From assembly GCA_965204245.1 (NCBI GenBank), contig CBDBED010000003.1:1-64000 (forward strand): a stretch of 64,000 nucleotides of DNA, read 5' to 3'. The notes under the pieces are model-generated. The model did no database searches, was not told the DNA's origin, and saw nothing but the letters and a program-made list of their open reading frames with translations. Position numbers and translations under genes: made by a program. This DNA comes from JAAXIE01 sp965204245. GTDB lineage: Bacteria; Chloroflexota; Dehalococcoidia; Lucifugimonadales; JAAXIE01. Positions 23,563 to 32,167 of this stretch are shown here, piece after piece (the stretch's first letter is position 1; each line of letters starts with the position of its first letter).

Positions 23563-24675
23563 TTAGTGGAAGTTATAGAGCTTCGCGGTGTTCTCGCCGA
23601 CAATTTTCGCCTTTTCGTCTTCGGGGACGCCGTCTAGGATGCGGTCGAGTATTTCACGAGACTTTGGGAAGGTGCCCTCAGCGTGAGGGTAGTCCGAACC
23701 CCACAGCAGGCAGTCGACGCCGATGTGGTGGCGCAGCTCGATGCCCAAGTCGTCTTCCTGGAATCCGATGAAGATGTTGCTGCGGAAGATGTCGCTGGGC
23801 AGCAAGTCGCCTTGGAAACGCTTGCCGTGGACTCCAACGGCGCGCTGCTTGTAGAACTCGTCCATGCGTTGCATGAAGTAGGGGGCCCACGCGACCTCGA
23901 ATTCGACCACGCCGACCTTCAGCTTGGGGTACCGCTCGAAGACCCCGGAGAAAATCATATTGTAGACGCATTGGCGGGGATCGTACTCGCGGTTGGGGAA
24001 GTCGGTGGCTGCTTGGAGGGCGAAGCCGGTCAAGTCATGGCCGGGCTTCCAGCGGATAGTGCCTACATGCAGGCTGAGGGGCATGTCCAAATCCTGGGCG
24101 GTGGCCCAGAAGCGCTCGTAACTGGGATGGTCATAGGGGACCATGGGACTGACGGATATCATGGCCCCTGCCATCCCCATGGATGAGGCCCTTTCCAGTT
24201 CCCTTGTGCCATCGGCGACATCATCGAGGTTGAGCATGGCGATGGCCTTGAGCCGGTTGGGGTAGGGGCTGCAGAACTCCGCGAGGTAGTCGTTGTAGGC
24301 CCGCAGGGAGGCTGAGAGCACGTCGCTGGCGGGTACACGGTACAGGGTGAGTGCCTGAGATGGGTAGAGAACGCCTGCTTCCACGCCGTCGAGGTCCATG
24401 TCCTTGACATGGGCATGGGGGTCGACGCCTCCGAGGGGAACCGTCTCCATGGAGCCGCCGGTGGTCAACTTCTCAGGGTCTTCGAATCGCACTCCGGCTT
24501 GCTGGTTGATGCCGATGGCCCCGAACCGGAGACCGTCGCAAATCCACTGGTCGTTCTCGCCCTCATGGAGGAGACGTGGCCCGCGCTCGCGGAACTCCTT
24601 GTCGATGTGCTTCTCCCACAGGTCTTCCGGCTCGATGATGTGGGAATCGGAGGAGATGATTCGATAATCGGACAT
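23563..24675 (-). CDS. Amidohydrolase_2-family metal-dependent hydrolase
   Basis: A 370-residue TIM-barrel amidohydrolase, closely patterned on the gene at 1916-3055: SSDSHIIEPEDLWEKHID at the N terminus, VLYPSQALTLYRV, FVGEFEV-like VVEFEVAWAPYF, LWGSDYPHAEGTFPKS and a C-terminal AKIVGENTAKLYNF. The strand-1 metal motif is again D-S-H, the strand-5 His lies in SLHVGT and the strand-8 Asp in GSDYPH. Likely a decarboxylase or hydrolase of a carboxylated ring or amide. First gene of a probable amidohydrolase-cupin-RidA operon. AGGTGAG precedes the ATG. Confidence 0.85.
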   Translation of the reverse strand: MSDYRIISSDSHIIEPEDLWEKHIDKEFRERGPRLLHEGENDQWICDGLRFGAIGINQQAGVRFEDPEKLTTGGSMETVPLGGVDPHAHVKDMDLDGVEAGVLYPSQALTLYRVPASDVLSASLRAYNDYLAEFCSPYPNRLKAIAMLNLDDVADGTRELERASSMGMAGAMISVSPMVPYDHPSYERFWATAQDLDMPLSLHVGTIRWKPGHDLTGFALQAATDFPNREYDPRQCVYNMIFSGVFERYPKLKVGVVEFEVAWAPYFMQRMDEFYKQRAVGVHGKRFQGDLLPSDIFRSNIFIGFQEDDLGIELRHHIGVDCLLWGSDYPHAEGTFPKSREILDRILDGVPEDEKAKIVGENTAKLYNFH

Positions 24676-24820
24676 GGCTCACCTGCAATCCGTCTGCCGC
24701 TGGAGCCATTTGGCAGACGTAGGTTGAGTTACGGGCTCATGATACCCAGCTACCAGCTTCAATGCCAGAGGAGCGGTGCTGGTTGCACGATACCTGTGGA
24801 TTCAGGGGTGTGGGCGAAAG

Positions 24821-24850
24821 TTGCTAGGCCCTTGAGCAGTGGGGTATTGT
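24821..24850 (+). promoter_or_regulatory. Possible promoter for the phosphosugar isomerase gene
   Basis: TTGCTA (24821-24826), 18 bp, TATTGT (24845-24850), about 30 bp before the proposed TTG start at 24880. Both hexamers match the sigma-70 consensus only partly. Confidence 0.3.
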
Positions 24851-24879
24851 GTCTGACACTCGGCTGTTGCAGGAACCGA

Positions 24880-25938
24880 TTGAACTACCTCGACGATCCG
24901 GCGACATACCGGAAGCTTGATCCATCCAACTTCTTCCAGAGGCTCAGGGACCTGCCGTCCCAGTTTCCTCGAGTGGAAGAGGCTGTGGCGCAATTGGAGC
25001 TCCCCAAGCAGTTGTCGCGGGTCCAGAAGGTATTGGTAGTGGGCATGGGCGGCTCGGCCATTGGCGGGGAGTTGCTGGCAGACGTAGCGGCCCAGGAAGG
25101 GTCTGTGCCTGTGACAGTCTGGCGTGACTATGACCTGCCGGGATGGACTGATGAGAAAACGCTAGTGCTGGTGTGCAGCCATTCGGGGCGCACCCAGGAG
25201 TCTCTCTCAGGATTCCGGAGAGCCGTGGAGTTGAAGGCTCCGACAGTGGTGATGACCGGTGGAACAGGACTAGCGCAGGAAGCTGGCCAAATGGGCTGTT
25301 CCGTGGCTTTCTTTGATTACGAAGGGGAGCCACGAAGCGGGATCGGCTACAGTTTCATCGGGCCACTTCTTTTGTTGCAGCGGTTGCACCTGATGCCCTC
25401 GGGGCCCTCTAACTTGACGGAGATGAAGTACGAAGTCTGTGGCTTGATAGGTCGAGTGGGAGAAGAGGTAGTTGCAGGGGAGAACGAGGCCAAGGCTCTC
25501 GCCCACCAGATGCATGGCCGGCTGCCAGTGGTCTATGGAGGGGGTATCCTCACAGGAGCGGCACGTCGTTGGAAGACCCAACTGAACGAGAATGCCAAGT
25601 CCTGGGCCCTAGCAGAAGCTTTGCCCGAAGCTCACCACAACACCGTGGAGGGCCGTCTCCCTGAGCATCTCGAGAAACAGGCGCACGCCGTCCTGCTACA
25701 GCCCAACCATGCGCATCCCAGATTACGGGCCCGCTACGAAGCCACCGCTGAGTTGTTTGGGCAGCGCGGCATTACCTTGAGCCGGGCTTCCGGCAGTGGG
25801 TCCAGTGCGCTAAGCCAGATTATGACCGCGGTCTTGCTTGGCGACTATGCAAGCTGTTATTTGGCCATGCTTAACGGAGTGGACCCCTCCCCTGTACATG
25901 CCATAAATGCGCTGCGTCAGCGAATGTCTCAAGGCTGA
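24880..25938 (+). CDS. Bifunctional phosphoglucose/phosphomannose isomerase (SIS-domain)
   Basis: About 352 residues, two SIS domains. The first reads VLVVGMGGSAIGGELLAD and VLVCSHSGRTQESLSG, the sugar-phosphate-binding SGxTxE loop; the second has VVYGGGILTGAARRWKTQLNE. EALPEAHHNTVEG carries the His and Glu used for isomerisation, and SRASGSGSSALSQ and GVDPSPVHAINALR close the domain. This family interconverts glucose-6-P/fructose-6-P and mannose-6-P in archaea and some bacteria. The frame is open far upstream, antisense to the amidohydrolase. The start is placed at TTG 24880 (MNYLDDPATYRKLD) with AGGA before it, because homology begins there. Monocistronic before purA. Confidence 0.85.
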   Translation: MNYLDDPATYRKLDPSNFFQRLRDLPSQFPRVEEAVAQLELPKQLSRVQKVLVVGMGGSAIGGELLADVAAQEGSVPVTVWRDYDLPGWTDEKTLVLVCSHSGRTQESLSGFRRAVELKAPTVVMTGGTGLAQEAGQMGCSVAFFDYEGEPRSGIGYSFIGPLLLLQRLHLMPSGPSNLTEMKYEVCGLIGRVGEEVVAGENEAKALAHQMHGRLPVVYGGGILTGAARRWKTQLNENAKSWALAEALPEAHHNTVEGRLPEHLEKQAHAVLLQPNHAHPRLRARYEATAELFGQRGITLSRASGSGSSALSQIMTAVLLGDYASCYLAMLNGVDPSPVHAINALRQRMSQG

Positions 25939-26005
25939 ATTAAGCAAGTCGTCGTAGCCCTCTCCAGTAATTGGGTACTTTCAGGTCGGCCATGCCACAA
26001 CCGCC

Positions 26006-26034
26006 TTTCCGCTATCGCCTAGGTTTGCTATACT
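26006..26034 (+). promoter_or_regulatory. purA promoter (extended -10)
   Basis: TGCTATACT carries the TATACT -10 at 26029-26034 with an extended TGn. TTTCCG at 26006-26011 is a weak -35 at 17 bp. It is 34 bp upstream of the purA start codon. Confidence 0.45.
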
Positions 26035-26067
26035 GCCCAAGTTTGAGTGCTGAACGTAGGAGGCTGC

Positions 26068-27348
26068 ATGCCCGCGTACCCGGTAATAGGTGGCCAGTGG
26101 GGTGATGAAGGAAAGGGCAAGGTCGTCGATTTTCTTTCCAAAGACACCGATTGCATTGTTCGTTTCGCGGGCGGCAGCAACGCAGGCCATACCGTCATCA
26201 ATGACAATGGCGAGTTCCGACTACACCTTGTCCCTTCAGGCATTTTCGCTTCTCAAGCATCCAGCATCATCGGCAACGGCATGGTGGTGGACCCCGACGT
26301 CCTGCTGCAGGAATTGGAGGAACTCACAAGCCGCGGTATCGACACGCAGCGTCTTTACGTGAGCGAGCGGGCCCACCTGATAATGCCCTACCACATTCTG
26401 CTCGATCAGTTGGAAGAAGAGCGTCGTTCGCAGGGGGCCGGGGCCATTGGTACGACCGGCCGTGGAGTGGGGCCAGCCTATACAGACAAGACGAGCCGAG
26501 TTGGAGTGCGCGTAGGAGACCTACTGGACAAGGACAACCTAAGGACGCGACTGGCGCAGGCCATGGAACTCAAGAACAAAATGATAACCCGAGTCTACGA
26601 CGGGGAGGCCCTGTCCGTGGACGAGGTATACGACCGCTGCCTTGCATGGCGCGAGAAGCTACAAACCCATATCAGAGACACGGAAGGCATCATCCAGGAT
26701 ACCCTCGGCGAAGGGGGAAAGGTGCTACTGGAAGGGGCCCAAGGCACTCTTCTGGACTTGGATCACGGCACCTATCCGTATGTGACTTCTTCATGGCCTT
26801 CGGTGGGCGGTGCCTGCATCGGCATGGGAGTCAGCCCGAGCTATATCCGGGATATCACAGGCATCTTCAAAGCCTACTGCACACGAGTAGGCCGGGGCCC
26901 GATGCCCACAGAGATGCTGGACGCCACCGAGGAGCTGCTGAGGGAAAAAGCAGGCGAATATGGAGCAACCACAGGCAGGCCCCGCCGCTTGGGTTGGTTC
27001 GACGCGGTGGCAGGACGGTATAGCGTTGGGCTGAATGGGTTCAGTTCGTTGGTATTGACCCGGTTGGACATTCTAGACGGCCTGCCGGAGGTCAAGATAT
27101 GTGTTGGTTATCGCACTGAAGAGCGCGAGTTGGACAGGTTCCCAGCGGATACGCTGCTTCTGGAGCGCTGCGAGCCTGTGTACGAAGAGATGTCGGGCTG
27201 GGATATACCTACGGCGGGCAGTACCCAGCTTTCTCAGCTACCCCAGGAGGCAGTCGCCTATCTAAGGCGTATCGAGGAGTTAGTAGGGTGCTCGTTCAGC
27301 ATGGTTTCCACTGGGCCGAAGCGTGAGGAGACCATCGTCCTCGATTAG
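26068..27348 (+). CDS. purA: Adenylosuccinate synthetase
   Basis: A 426-residue enzyme that joins IMP and aspartate using GTP to form adenylosuccinate, the first committed AMP step. The N-terminal GGQWGDEGKGKVVD contains the P-loop and catalytic Asp, and FAGGSNAGHTV the catalytic His. IGTTGRGVGPAYTDKTSRVGVRV, EGAQGTLLDLDHGTYPYVTSS, TRVGRGPMPTE and TTGRPRRLGWFDAV are hallmark blocks. The ATG at 26068 has TAGGAGG five bases upstream. The FAH-family gene follows after 45 bp on the same strand. Length and motifs are complete. Confidence 0.97.
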   Translation: MPAYPVIGGQWGDEGKGKVVDFLSKDTDCIVRFAGGSNAGHTVINDNGEFRLHLVPSGIFASQASSIIGNGMVVDPDVLLQELEELTSRGIDTQRLYVSERAHLIMPYHILLDQLEEERRSQGAGAIGTTGRGVGPAYTDKTSRVGVRVGDLLDKDNLRTRLAQAMELKNKMITRVYDGEALSVDEVYDRCLAWREKLQTHIRDTEGIIQDTLGEGGKVLLEGAQGTLLDLDHGTYPYVTSSWPSVGGACIGMGVSPSYIRDITGIFKAYCTRVGRGPMPTEMLDATEELLREKAGEYGATTGRPRRLGWFDAVAGRYSVGLNGFSSLVLTRLDILDGLPEVKICVGYRTEERELDRFPADTLLLERCEPVYEEMSGWDIPTAGSTQLSQLPQEAVAYLRRIEELVGCSFSMVSTGPKREETIVLD

Positions 27349-27393
27349 ATAACCACTGCGGAATTTTGAATAGACGCAAAGGGAGGAAGAGAC

Positions 27394-28308
27394 ATGAAGC
27401 TGGTACTGTACGATGACTGGAAACTCGGAGTGGTCAATGCCAACGGACGGGTAGTGGATGCTGAAGCCGCTCTATCCGGGCATCATTTCCACAAGCCCCA
27501 GGACAAGATAGAAACTGTCATCAACGAGTGGGACAGCCTCAAGCCCAAAATCGAGGAGGCCACTAACGGGAAAGATGGCGTGGCCGCCGACAGCGTAAGG
27601 TTTCGGCCTCCAGTGCCCCGTCCCACCAAGCTCATCTGCGCCGCAGTCAATTATCTGGAGTTCGGCCAGCGTGAACCGGCAGTATTAGACGCGTTCCTGA
27701 AGTCGCCCTCAGCCATCATCGGCAGTGGAGACACCTGCGTATTGCCTGATGTGCCTGCGTCGATCTTCCACCATGAGGCCGAACTCGCCTTCGTGGTGGG
27801 TAAGACAGCCAGCAACGTCAGCCAGGAAGATGCCTACTCTCATATCTTTGGCTACACGAACTTCTTGGACATGTCGGCTCGCGGCCTTCCCGGTGCTGTG
27901 GGCAACAGCTTCTGGCTGGGGAAGTCGTGGGACACCTTCGCGCCCATGGGACCCGCGCTGGTGACCTCCGACGAGATTCCAGACCCCCAGAACATCCAAG
28001 TGCGTCTCTATAACAATGACGATCCACGCCACGATTTCCCAACTAGCGACATGGCTCACCCGATCCGCGAATTAGTATCGGAGATGTCCAAGCTGGCGAC
28101 CCTTGAGGTGGGTGATGTGGTGGCGACCGGAGTCAACCACCAGCAGATCGGGGCCATGCAGGACGGCGACGTGATTCGCATGCAAATCGACGAGTTGGGC
28201 CCGCCGCTGATCATCCATATCAGCGACCCTTCCAAGAGAGAGTGGCCGCGTGGCATTGATCACGACATGGCCGCGCGTGTTATAGCGGGCGCACCGCGTC
28301 GCAGCTAG
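27394..28308 (+). CDS. Fumarylacetoacetate hydrolase (FAH)-family protein
   Basis: A 304-residue FAH-fold protein. Metal ligands are visible as FHHEAELAFVVG (E128, E130) and FGYTNFLDMSARG (D159), with KSWDTFAPMGPALV and GVVATGVNHQQIG-type blocks after. In most catalytic members the NYxxHxxE segment supplies a His/Glu dyad; here it reads AAVNYLEFGQRE with Phe90 at the His position. It may be a decarboxylase-, isomerase- or hydratase-like variant, or less active. Family members act on C-C bonds in 2-oxo acid or aromatic catabolism. GGGAGG precedes the ATG. Cotranscription with purA is possible; a strong terminator follows. Confidence 0.8.
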   Translation: MKLVLYDDWKLGVVNANGRVVDAEAALSGHHFHKPQDKIETVINEWDSLKPKIEEATNGKDGVAADSVRFRPPVPRPTKLICAAVNYLEFGQREPAVLDAFLKSPSAIIGSGDTCVLPDVPASIFHHEAELAFVVGKTASNVSQEDAYSHIFGYTNFLDMSARGLPGAVGNSFWLGKSWDTFAPMGPALVTSDEIPDPQNIQVRLYNNDDPRHDFPTSDMAHPIRELVSEMSKLATLEVGDVVATGVNHQQIGAMQDGDVIRMQIDELGPPLIIHISDPSKREWPRGIDHDMAARVIAGAPRRS

Positions 28309-28332
28309 GCCCCAGCCAGGAATCCCAAGTGA

Positions 28333-28362
28333 AAGAAGGCCTCCCATAGCGGAGGTCTTCTT
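28333..28362 (+). terminator. Rho-independent terminator after the FAH-family gene
   Basis: 12-bp stem AAGAAGGCCTCC / GGAGGTCTTCTT (one G-U) with a 6-nt loop, followed by CTTTGG, 24 bp after the stop. Confidence 0.75.
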
Positions 28363-28561
28363 CTTTGGAGGCTAAACGGGGGAGTCCCAGTATTCGTAGC
28401 TTACTTCCCAAGCTGATTGGCATGTCCGCCGTCCTGACCACCGCCGGAGAAGGAAGTAGCTGACCGTTCGAACAGGTGACTGAGCCAGACACCCATCGGA
28501 TGGGGCTGGGAAACATTTAACTGAGGTTAGGGCTCCCAGCACCGGCGTGCGAGAAAACTAA
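28363..28561. other. Non-coding segment between two terminators
   Basis: About 200 bp lying between the FAH-gene terminator and the dapA-operon terminator. It contains several local inverted repeats: CCCAT-CGG-ATGGG near 28497-28509 and GCTGGGA/TCCCAGC near 28506-28541. A TTCGAA palindrome at 28467 resembles a tRNA T-loop, but no cloverleaf can be drawn. No coding frame. A small RNA is possible but unsupported. Confidence 0.35.
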
Positions 28562-28588
28562 GGGTCTCCATTGCGAGAATGGAGACCC
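28562..28588 (-). terminator. Terminator of the rpsO-pnp-dapB-asd-ALDH-dapA operon
   Basis: Perfect 11-bp stem GGGTCTCCATT / AATGGAGACCC with 5-nt loop. On the minus strand it is followed by TTAGTTTT, 26 bp after the dapA stop. Confidence 0.75.
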
Positions 28589-28613
28589 GTGTTTCGCTTG
28601 GTGCCGAGTTGCC

Positions 28614-29513
28614 CTACGCCGGTAGGGGCAGGTCGATGTCGTAGCGCTCTAGAAGCGCATCGATTTCGGCGGCGCCCTTCTCGTCGGGAGGCACCAAGGG
28701 GAGACGGGGCTCGCCGACACTAAAGCCCACCTTGTTCAGGGCGTATTTGACGGGGATGGGATTGGAGGCAATGCCAGTGAATCCCTTGCCCATGGGCAGC
28801 AGGTGGCGGTGCATGGCAGATGCCTCGTCCCGCTTGTCATCCAAGGTGAGGTTGATGAGCTTCTTCATCTGCTTACCCACCAAGTGGGAGATGACGCAAA
28901 CGACTCCGTAGCCACCAATGGCGAGAATCGGGTAGGTATCGCCATCGTTGCCGCTCCAGTAACGGAAGTCGTGGGTAGCCCCATCCAACACACGGGCGAC
29001 TTGCTCAAAGTCGCTGGTGGCTTCTTTGACGCCAACGATGTTGTCGATGTGGCTTAACTTGATGGTGGTGTCAACCGACATGTTGATGCCGGTGCGCCCG
29101 GGTATGTTGTACATGATGCAAGGCAAGTGGGTGCTGCCTGCGATAGCCTTCATGTGCTGGTAGATGCCCTCCTGAGGGGGCTTGTTGTAGTAGGGGACTG
29201 TGAGGAGCAAACCGTCGACTCCCACTTCTTCCGCCTGCTTGCTAAGTTCGATGCTCTCCCAAGTGCTGTAGTTGCCGGTGCCAGCGACTATGGCGGCGTC
29301 TTCGCCAACAGTCTGCTTGAGTTCGGCGTATAGGCGGAGCTTTTCCTCGTTGGAGAGAGTGGGGGCCTCTCCGGTGGTGCCGCCTACTAGGAAGCCGTCG
29401 CTGCCAGACTTGAGGAGAGCCCGCACCAACCGCTTGGCTTGTTCGTAGTCGACATTTCCCTGCTCATCGAATGGGGTTACCAGTGCGGTAATAAGCCTGC
29501 CCAGCTCTGCCAT
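28614..29513 (-). CDS. dapA: 4-hydroxy-tetrahydrodipicolinate synthase
   Basis: A 299-residue class I aldolase that condenses pyruvate with aspartate semialdehyde in lysine/diaminopimelate synthesis. GGTTGEAPTLSNEEK carries the substrate Thr-Thr, MYNIPGRTGINM the catalytic Tyr and IVGVKEATSDF the Schiff-base Lys. Length is normal. GGGAGGA precedes the ATG. It is the last gene of a minus-strand run that also contains dapB and asd, the enzymes on either side of it in the pathway. Because this family also contains KDG-aldolase and NAL-type enzymes, the pathway neighbours are what make dapA the best call. Confidence 0.93.
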   Translation of the reverse strand: MAELGRLITALVTPFDEQGNVDYEQAKRLVRALLKSGSDGFLVGGTTGEAPTLSNEEKLRLYAELKQTVGEDAAIVAGTGNYSTWESIELSKQAEEVGVDGLLLTVPYYNKPPQEGIYQHMKAIAGSTHLPCIMYNIPGRTGINMSVDTTIKLSHIDNIVGVKEATSDFEQVARVLDGATHDFRYWSGNDGDTYPILAIGGYGVVCVISHLVGKQMKKLINLTLDDKRDEASAMHRHLLPMGKGFTGIASNPIPVKYALNKVGFSVGEPRLPLVPPDEKGAAEIDALLERYDIDLPLPA

Positions 29514-29570
29514 TGCGACTTTCCTCCCGGTAAGGTTAACTGCGGTCTGCTCGCGCCACGCGCGGTACTA

Positions 29571-31079
29571 CTACTCTTTGATTACCTGACGGTAGGCTGG
29601 TTTCATAGCCAGTCCGGTGCCGTCGGTGAAGATCTGCTTGACTTCCATGAAGTCGTCCATGCCGTAGGGGCCCAACTCTCGCCCCATGCCGCTCTCTTTG
29701 AATCCGCCCCAGATGCCCTCGGCAGGCTGCTGGTAATTGTCGCGAATCCAGACCGTCCCCGCCTTTATCTGGCGGGCTACCCGCAGGGCACGCGCGTGGT
29801 CTCCGCTCCATACGCCCGCCACCAAGCCGAAGGGCACGTCATTAGACAGGTGGATTGCCTCCTCTTCGTCCTTGAAGGACATGACGGCGACCACGGGACC
29901 GAATATTTCTTCTTGTCCAAGCTTGGAGGAGTTGTCAACGTTGGCGAAGATCGTCGGCTCGACGAAATAGCCGTTATCGAAGTTACTGCCTTCTAGTTTG
30001 TTCCCGCCCAGCACCAAATCGAAGCCCGCATCCTGACCGAACTTGATATAGTCCATGACGGTCTGCTCTTGATTGCGGGAGATCATGGGACCCATGTCGG
30101 TAGCTTGATCGGCTGGGTCGCCCACTTGGAGAGTGCGGCCCAAGCGCACCACATGCTCCAAAAAGGCATCGTGTACGCTTTCCTGGATCAAGAGGCGGGT
30201 GGTGGCACCGCAGGCTTGTCCTGCGTTGCGGAACATGCCGAAGATGGCGGCGCGGGATGCTCCCTCAAAATCAGCGTCGTCGAAGACCACGTACGGGGCC
30301 TTGCCTCCCAGTTCGAGGCTGACGCGTTTGATTTCGTTAGCGGCTTGCGCCGCAATGTTCTTGCCGGTACCGGTTTCCCCTGTGAATGAGATCTTGTCAA
30401 CGCTGGGACTGCGCACCAGTTCATCGCCCACAGTGGAGCCGGGACCGGATATGAAATTGATTACGCCCTTTGGCGCGCCTGCTTCATGCAGGATACGGAC
30501 CAGTTCATAGCCAGCCATGGGAGTATAGCTGGCTGGCTTCAGGACAACGGTGCAACCTGAGGCCAAGGCCGGTGCGACCTTGCGGGCGGTCTGGGTCAGG
30601 GGGAAGTTCCAAGGAGTGATGAGGCCCACCACTCCGATAGGCTCTTTGACTAGGTTAACCTGGGAGCCTGTGGGCAGGAACATGGTCTCGCCGTACATCT
30701 TGCTGGCGAAACCCGCGTAAAACTCGAATACATCGGCGGCAGCGGAAACGTGAACTGCAGCTTGTCTCGCCGGCATGCCCACTTCAAGCCGGACCACATC
30801 GGCCAGCCGTTCGGCATTCTGGCGTATCAACTCTCCTGCTTTGAAGAGCACCCGCTCTCGCAGCTTGTAATTGGTCACCCACCCGTCGGTATTAGTGTCG
30901 AACGCGTGGCGGGATGCATGAATGGCGTCCCGCATGTTTTCGGCAGTGCCTTGCGCAGCCTCAGTGACGACCTGGTTGACGTTGGCGGGATTTTCGCGGG
31001 AGAAGCGACGGCCGCCATTGGCCTCCATCTCCCTCCCATTGATGACTAAGGGACACTGCATAGGCTGTTGGGTGGCCAT
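29571..31079 (-). CDS. NAD(P)-dependent aldehyde dehydrogenase
   Basis: A 502-residue ALDH-superfamily enzyme. TPWNFPLTQTARKVAPAL and KPASYTP form the cofactor site, SFTGETGTG the Rossmann turn, LELGGKAPYVVFDDAD holds the general-base Glu, FRNAGQACGATTRLL the catalytic Cys, and EEIFGPVV follows. All catalytic residues are intact. Overall pattern is betaine/phenylacetaldehyde-type rather than succinate semialdehyde. The ATG at 31079 is preferred to the TTG at 31082. It lies between asd and dapA in the lysine operon (34 bp and 57 bp gaps), an uncommon position. Substrate unknown. Confidence 0.88.
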   Translation of the reverse strand: MATQQPMQCPLVINGREMEANGGRRFSRENPANVNQVVTEAAQGTAENMRDAIHASRHAFDTNTDGWVTNYKLRERVLFKAGELIRQNAERLADVVRLEVGMPARQAAVHVSAAADVFEFYAGFASKMYGETMFLPTGSQVNLVKEPIGVVGLITPWNFPLTQTARKVAPALASGCTVVLKPASYTPMAGYELVRILHEAGAPKGVINFISGPGSTVGDELVRSPSVDKISFTGETGTGKNIAAQAANEIKRVSLELGGKAPYVVFDDADFEGASRAAIFGMFRNAGQACGATTRLLIQESVHDAFLEHVVRLGRTLQVGDPADQATDMGPMISRNQEQTVMDYIKFGQDAGFDLVLGGNKLEGSNFDNGYFVEPTIFANVDNSSKLGQEEIFGPVVAVMSFKDEEEAIHLSNDVPFGLVAGVWSGDHARALRVARQIKAGTVWIRDNYQQPAEGIWGGFKESGMGRELGPYGMDDFMEVKQIFTDGTGLAMKPAYRQVIKE

Positions 31080-31113
31080 CAATAGTCCTCTTTCTCGGGG
31101 TGGATACCGGAAG

Positions 31114-32157
31114 TCAGGCGGCTGAAGTCTGGGAACGGGTAGGAGCAGGAGTTAGACAGTCCCTCCGCATGACTTCTTCGGCTATCTGGATAGCGTTGAG
31201 GGCTGCGCCCTTTCGAAGGTTGTCGGCCACAACCCACATTGCCAGCCCGTTTGGATGGGACCAGTCCTGCCTCAGTCGTCCTACGTATACGTCATCGGTG
31301 CCTGAAAGGTCCCACGGCATCGGATATTGTGCATTACCGGGGTCGTCGATCAATGAGACGCCGGGAAACGAAGCAAGAAGACTGCGCACTTCTGGGAGAG
31401 ACCAAGGGGTGTCTGACTCGATGTGGACAGCCTCACTGTGACACACCATCACTGGCACGCGCACACAGGTAGCCGATACGGCGATGTCGGGGGCGTGGAG
31501 AATCTTGCGGGTCTCCTCCGACATCTTCTCCTCTTCCTTGGTATACCCACTGGAGAGGAAATCTCCAATCTGAGGTCGAAGATTGAAAGCGATACGGGAG
31601 GAGAGATGGTTATCATCCCCTGCCAAGGTGGCGCTAGACTGTTGTCTCAGTTCCTCCATAGCACCAGCACCAGCACCTGACACCGACTGATAGGTATCCA
31701 CCACTATGCGTCGCACCGGGTTGACTGCATGAAGGGGTGCCACGGCCATCACCATCTGCGTGGTGGAGCAGTTGGGGATGGATATGATACCGCAGTGCTC
31801 CTCCACATCCCTACCGTTGATTTCAGGCACCACGAGGGGCACATGGGGTCTCATGCGGAACGCGGAGCTGTCGTCGATGACCAGCGCCCCTGCCCGAACG
31901 GCTTGGGGCGCCAATTCCTCGCTAAGTTCGGAGCTAACAGAGATGAAGGCGAAGTCGACTCCGTCAAAGCAGCCGGGATAGGTCTGTTCCACTGTGATGG
32001 GTTTCCCGTTGACCCAAAGTTGCTTCCCTGTGGAACGAGGCGATGCGAACAGCCTAACCGAATTTACGGGGAAAGCGCGTTGTTCCAGCACCTTGAGAAA
32101 CTCAAGGCCGACGGCACCCGTGGCACCGACAACAGCTATGCTGACATCCCGTGTCAT
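31114..32157 (-). CDS. asd: Aspartate-semialdehyde dehydrogenase
   Basis: A 347-residue enzyme that reduces aspartyl-4-phosphate to aspartate semialdehyde, the branch to lysine, threonine and methionine. VVGATGAVGLEFLKVLEQRA is the NADP site, ASPRSTGK the phosphate-binding loop, ISIPNCSTTQMVMAVAPLH the catalytic Cys, QSVSGAGAGAMEELRQQ a substrate block, and RVPVMVCHSEAV contains the catalytic His. Length is normal. It starts 10 bp after the dapB stop with no clear ribosome-binding site, suggesting translational coupling. Confidence 0.95.
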   Translation of the reverse strand: MTRDVSIAVVGATGAVGLEFLKVLEQRAFPVNSVRLFASPRSTGKQLWVNGKPITVEQTYPGCFDGVDFAFISVSSELSEELAPQAVRAGALVIDDSSAFRMRPHVPLVVPEINGRDVEEHCGIISIPNCSTTQMVMAVAPLHAVNPVRRIVVDTYQSVSGAGAGAMEELRQQSSATLAGDDNHLSSRIAFNLRPQIGDFLSSGYTKEEEKMSEETRKILHAPDIAVSATCVRVPVMVCHSEAVHIESDTPWSLPEVRSLLASFPGVSLIDDPGNAQYPMPWDLSGTDDVYVGRLRQDWSHPNGLAMWVVADNLRKGAALNAIQIAEEVMRRDCLTPAPTRSQTSAA

Positions 32158-32167
32158 ATCTGAACAG

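Noticed and set aside
24409..24879. N-terminal extension of the phosphosugar isomerase
   Set aside because: This part of the frame is antisense to the amidohydrolase and its promoter region; homology starts at the TTG at 24880.
28440..28500. tRNA suggested by a TTCGAA T-loop-like sequence
   Set aside because: No matching T-stem, acceptor stem or anticodon arm could be drawn on either strand.
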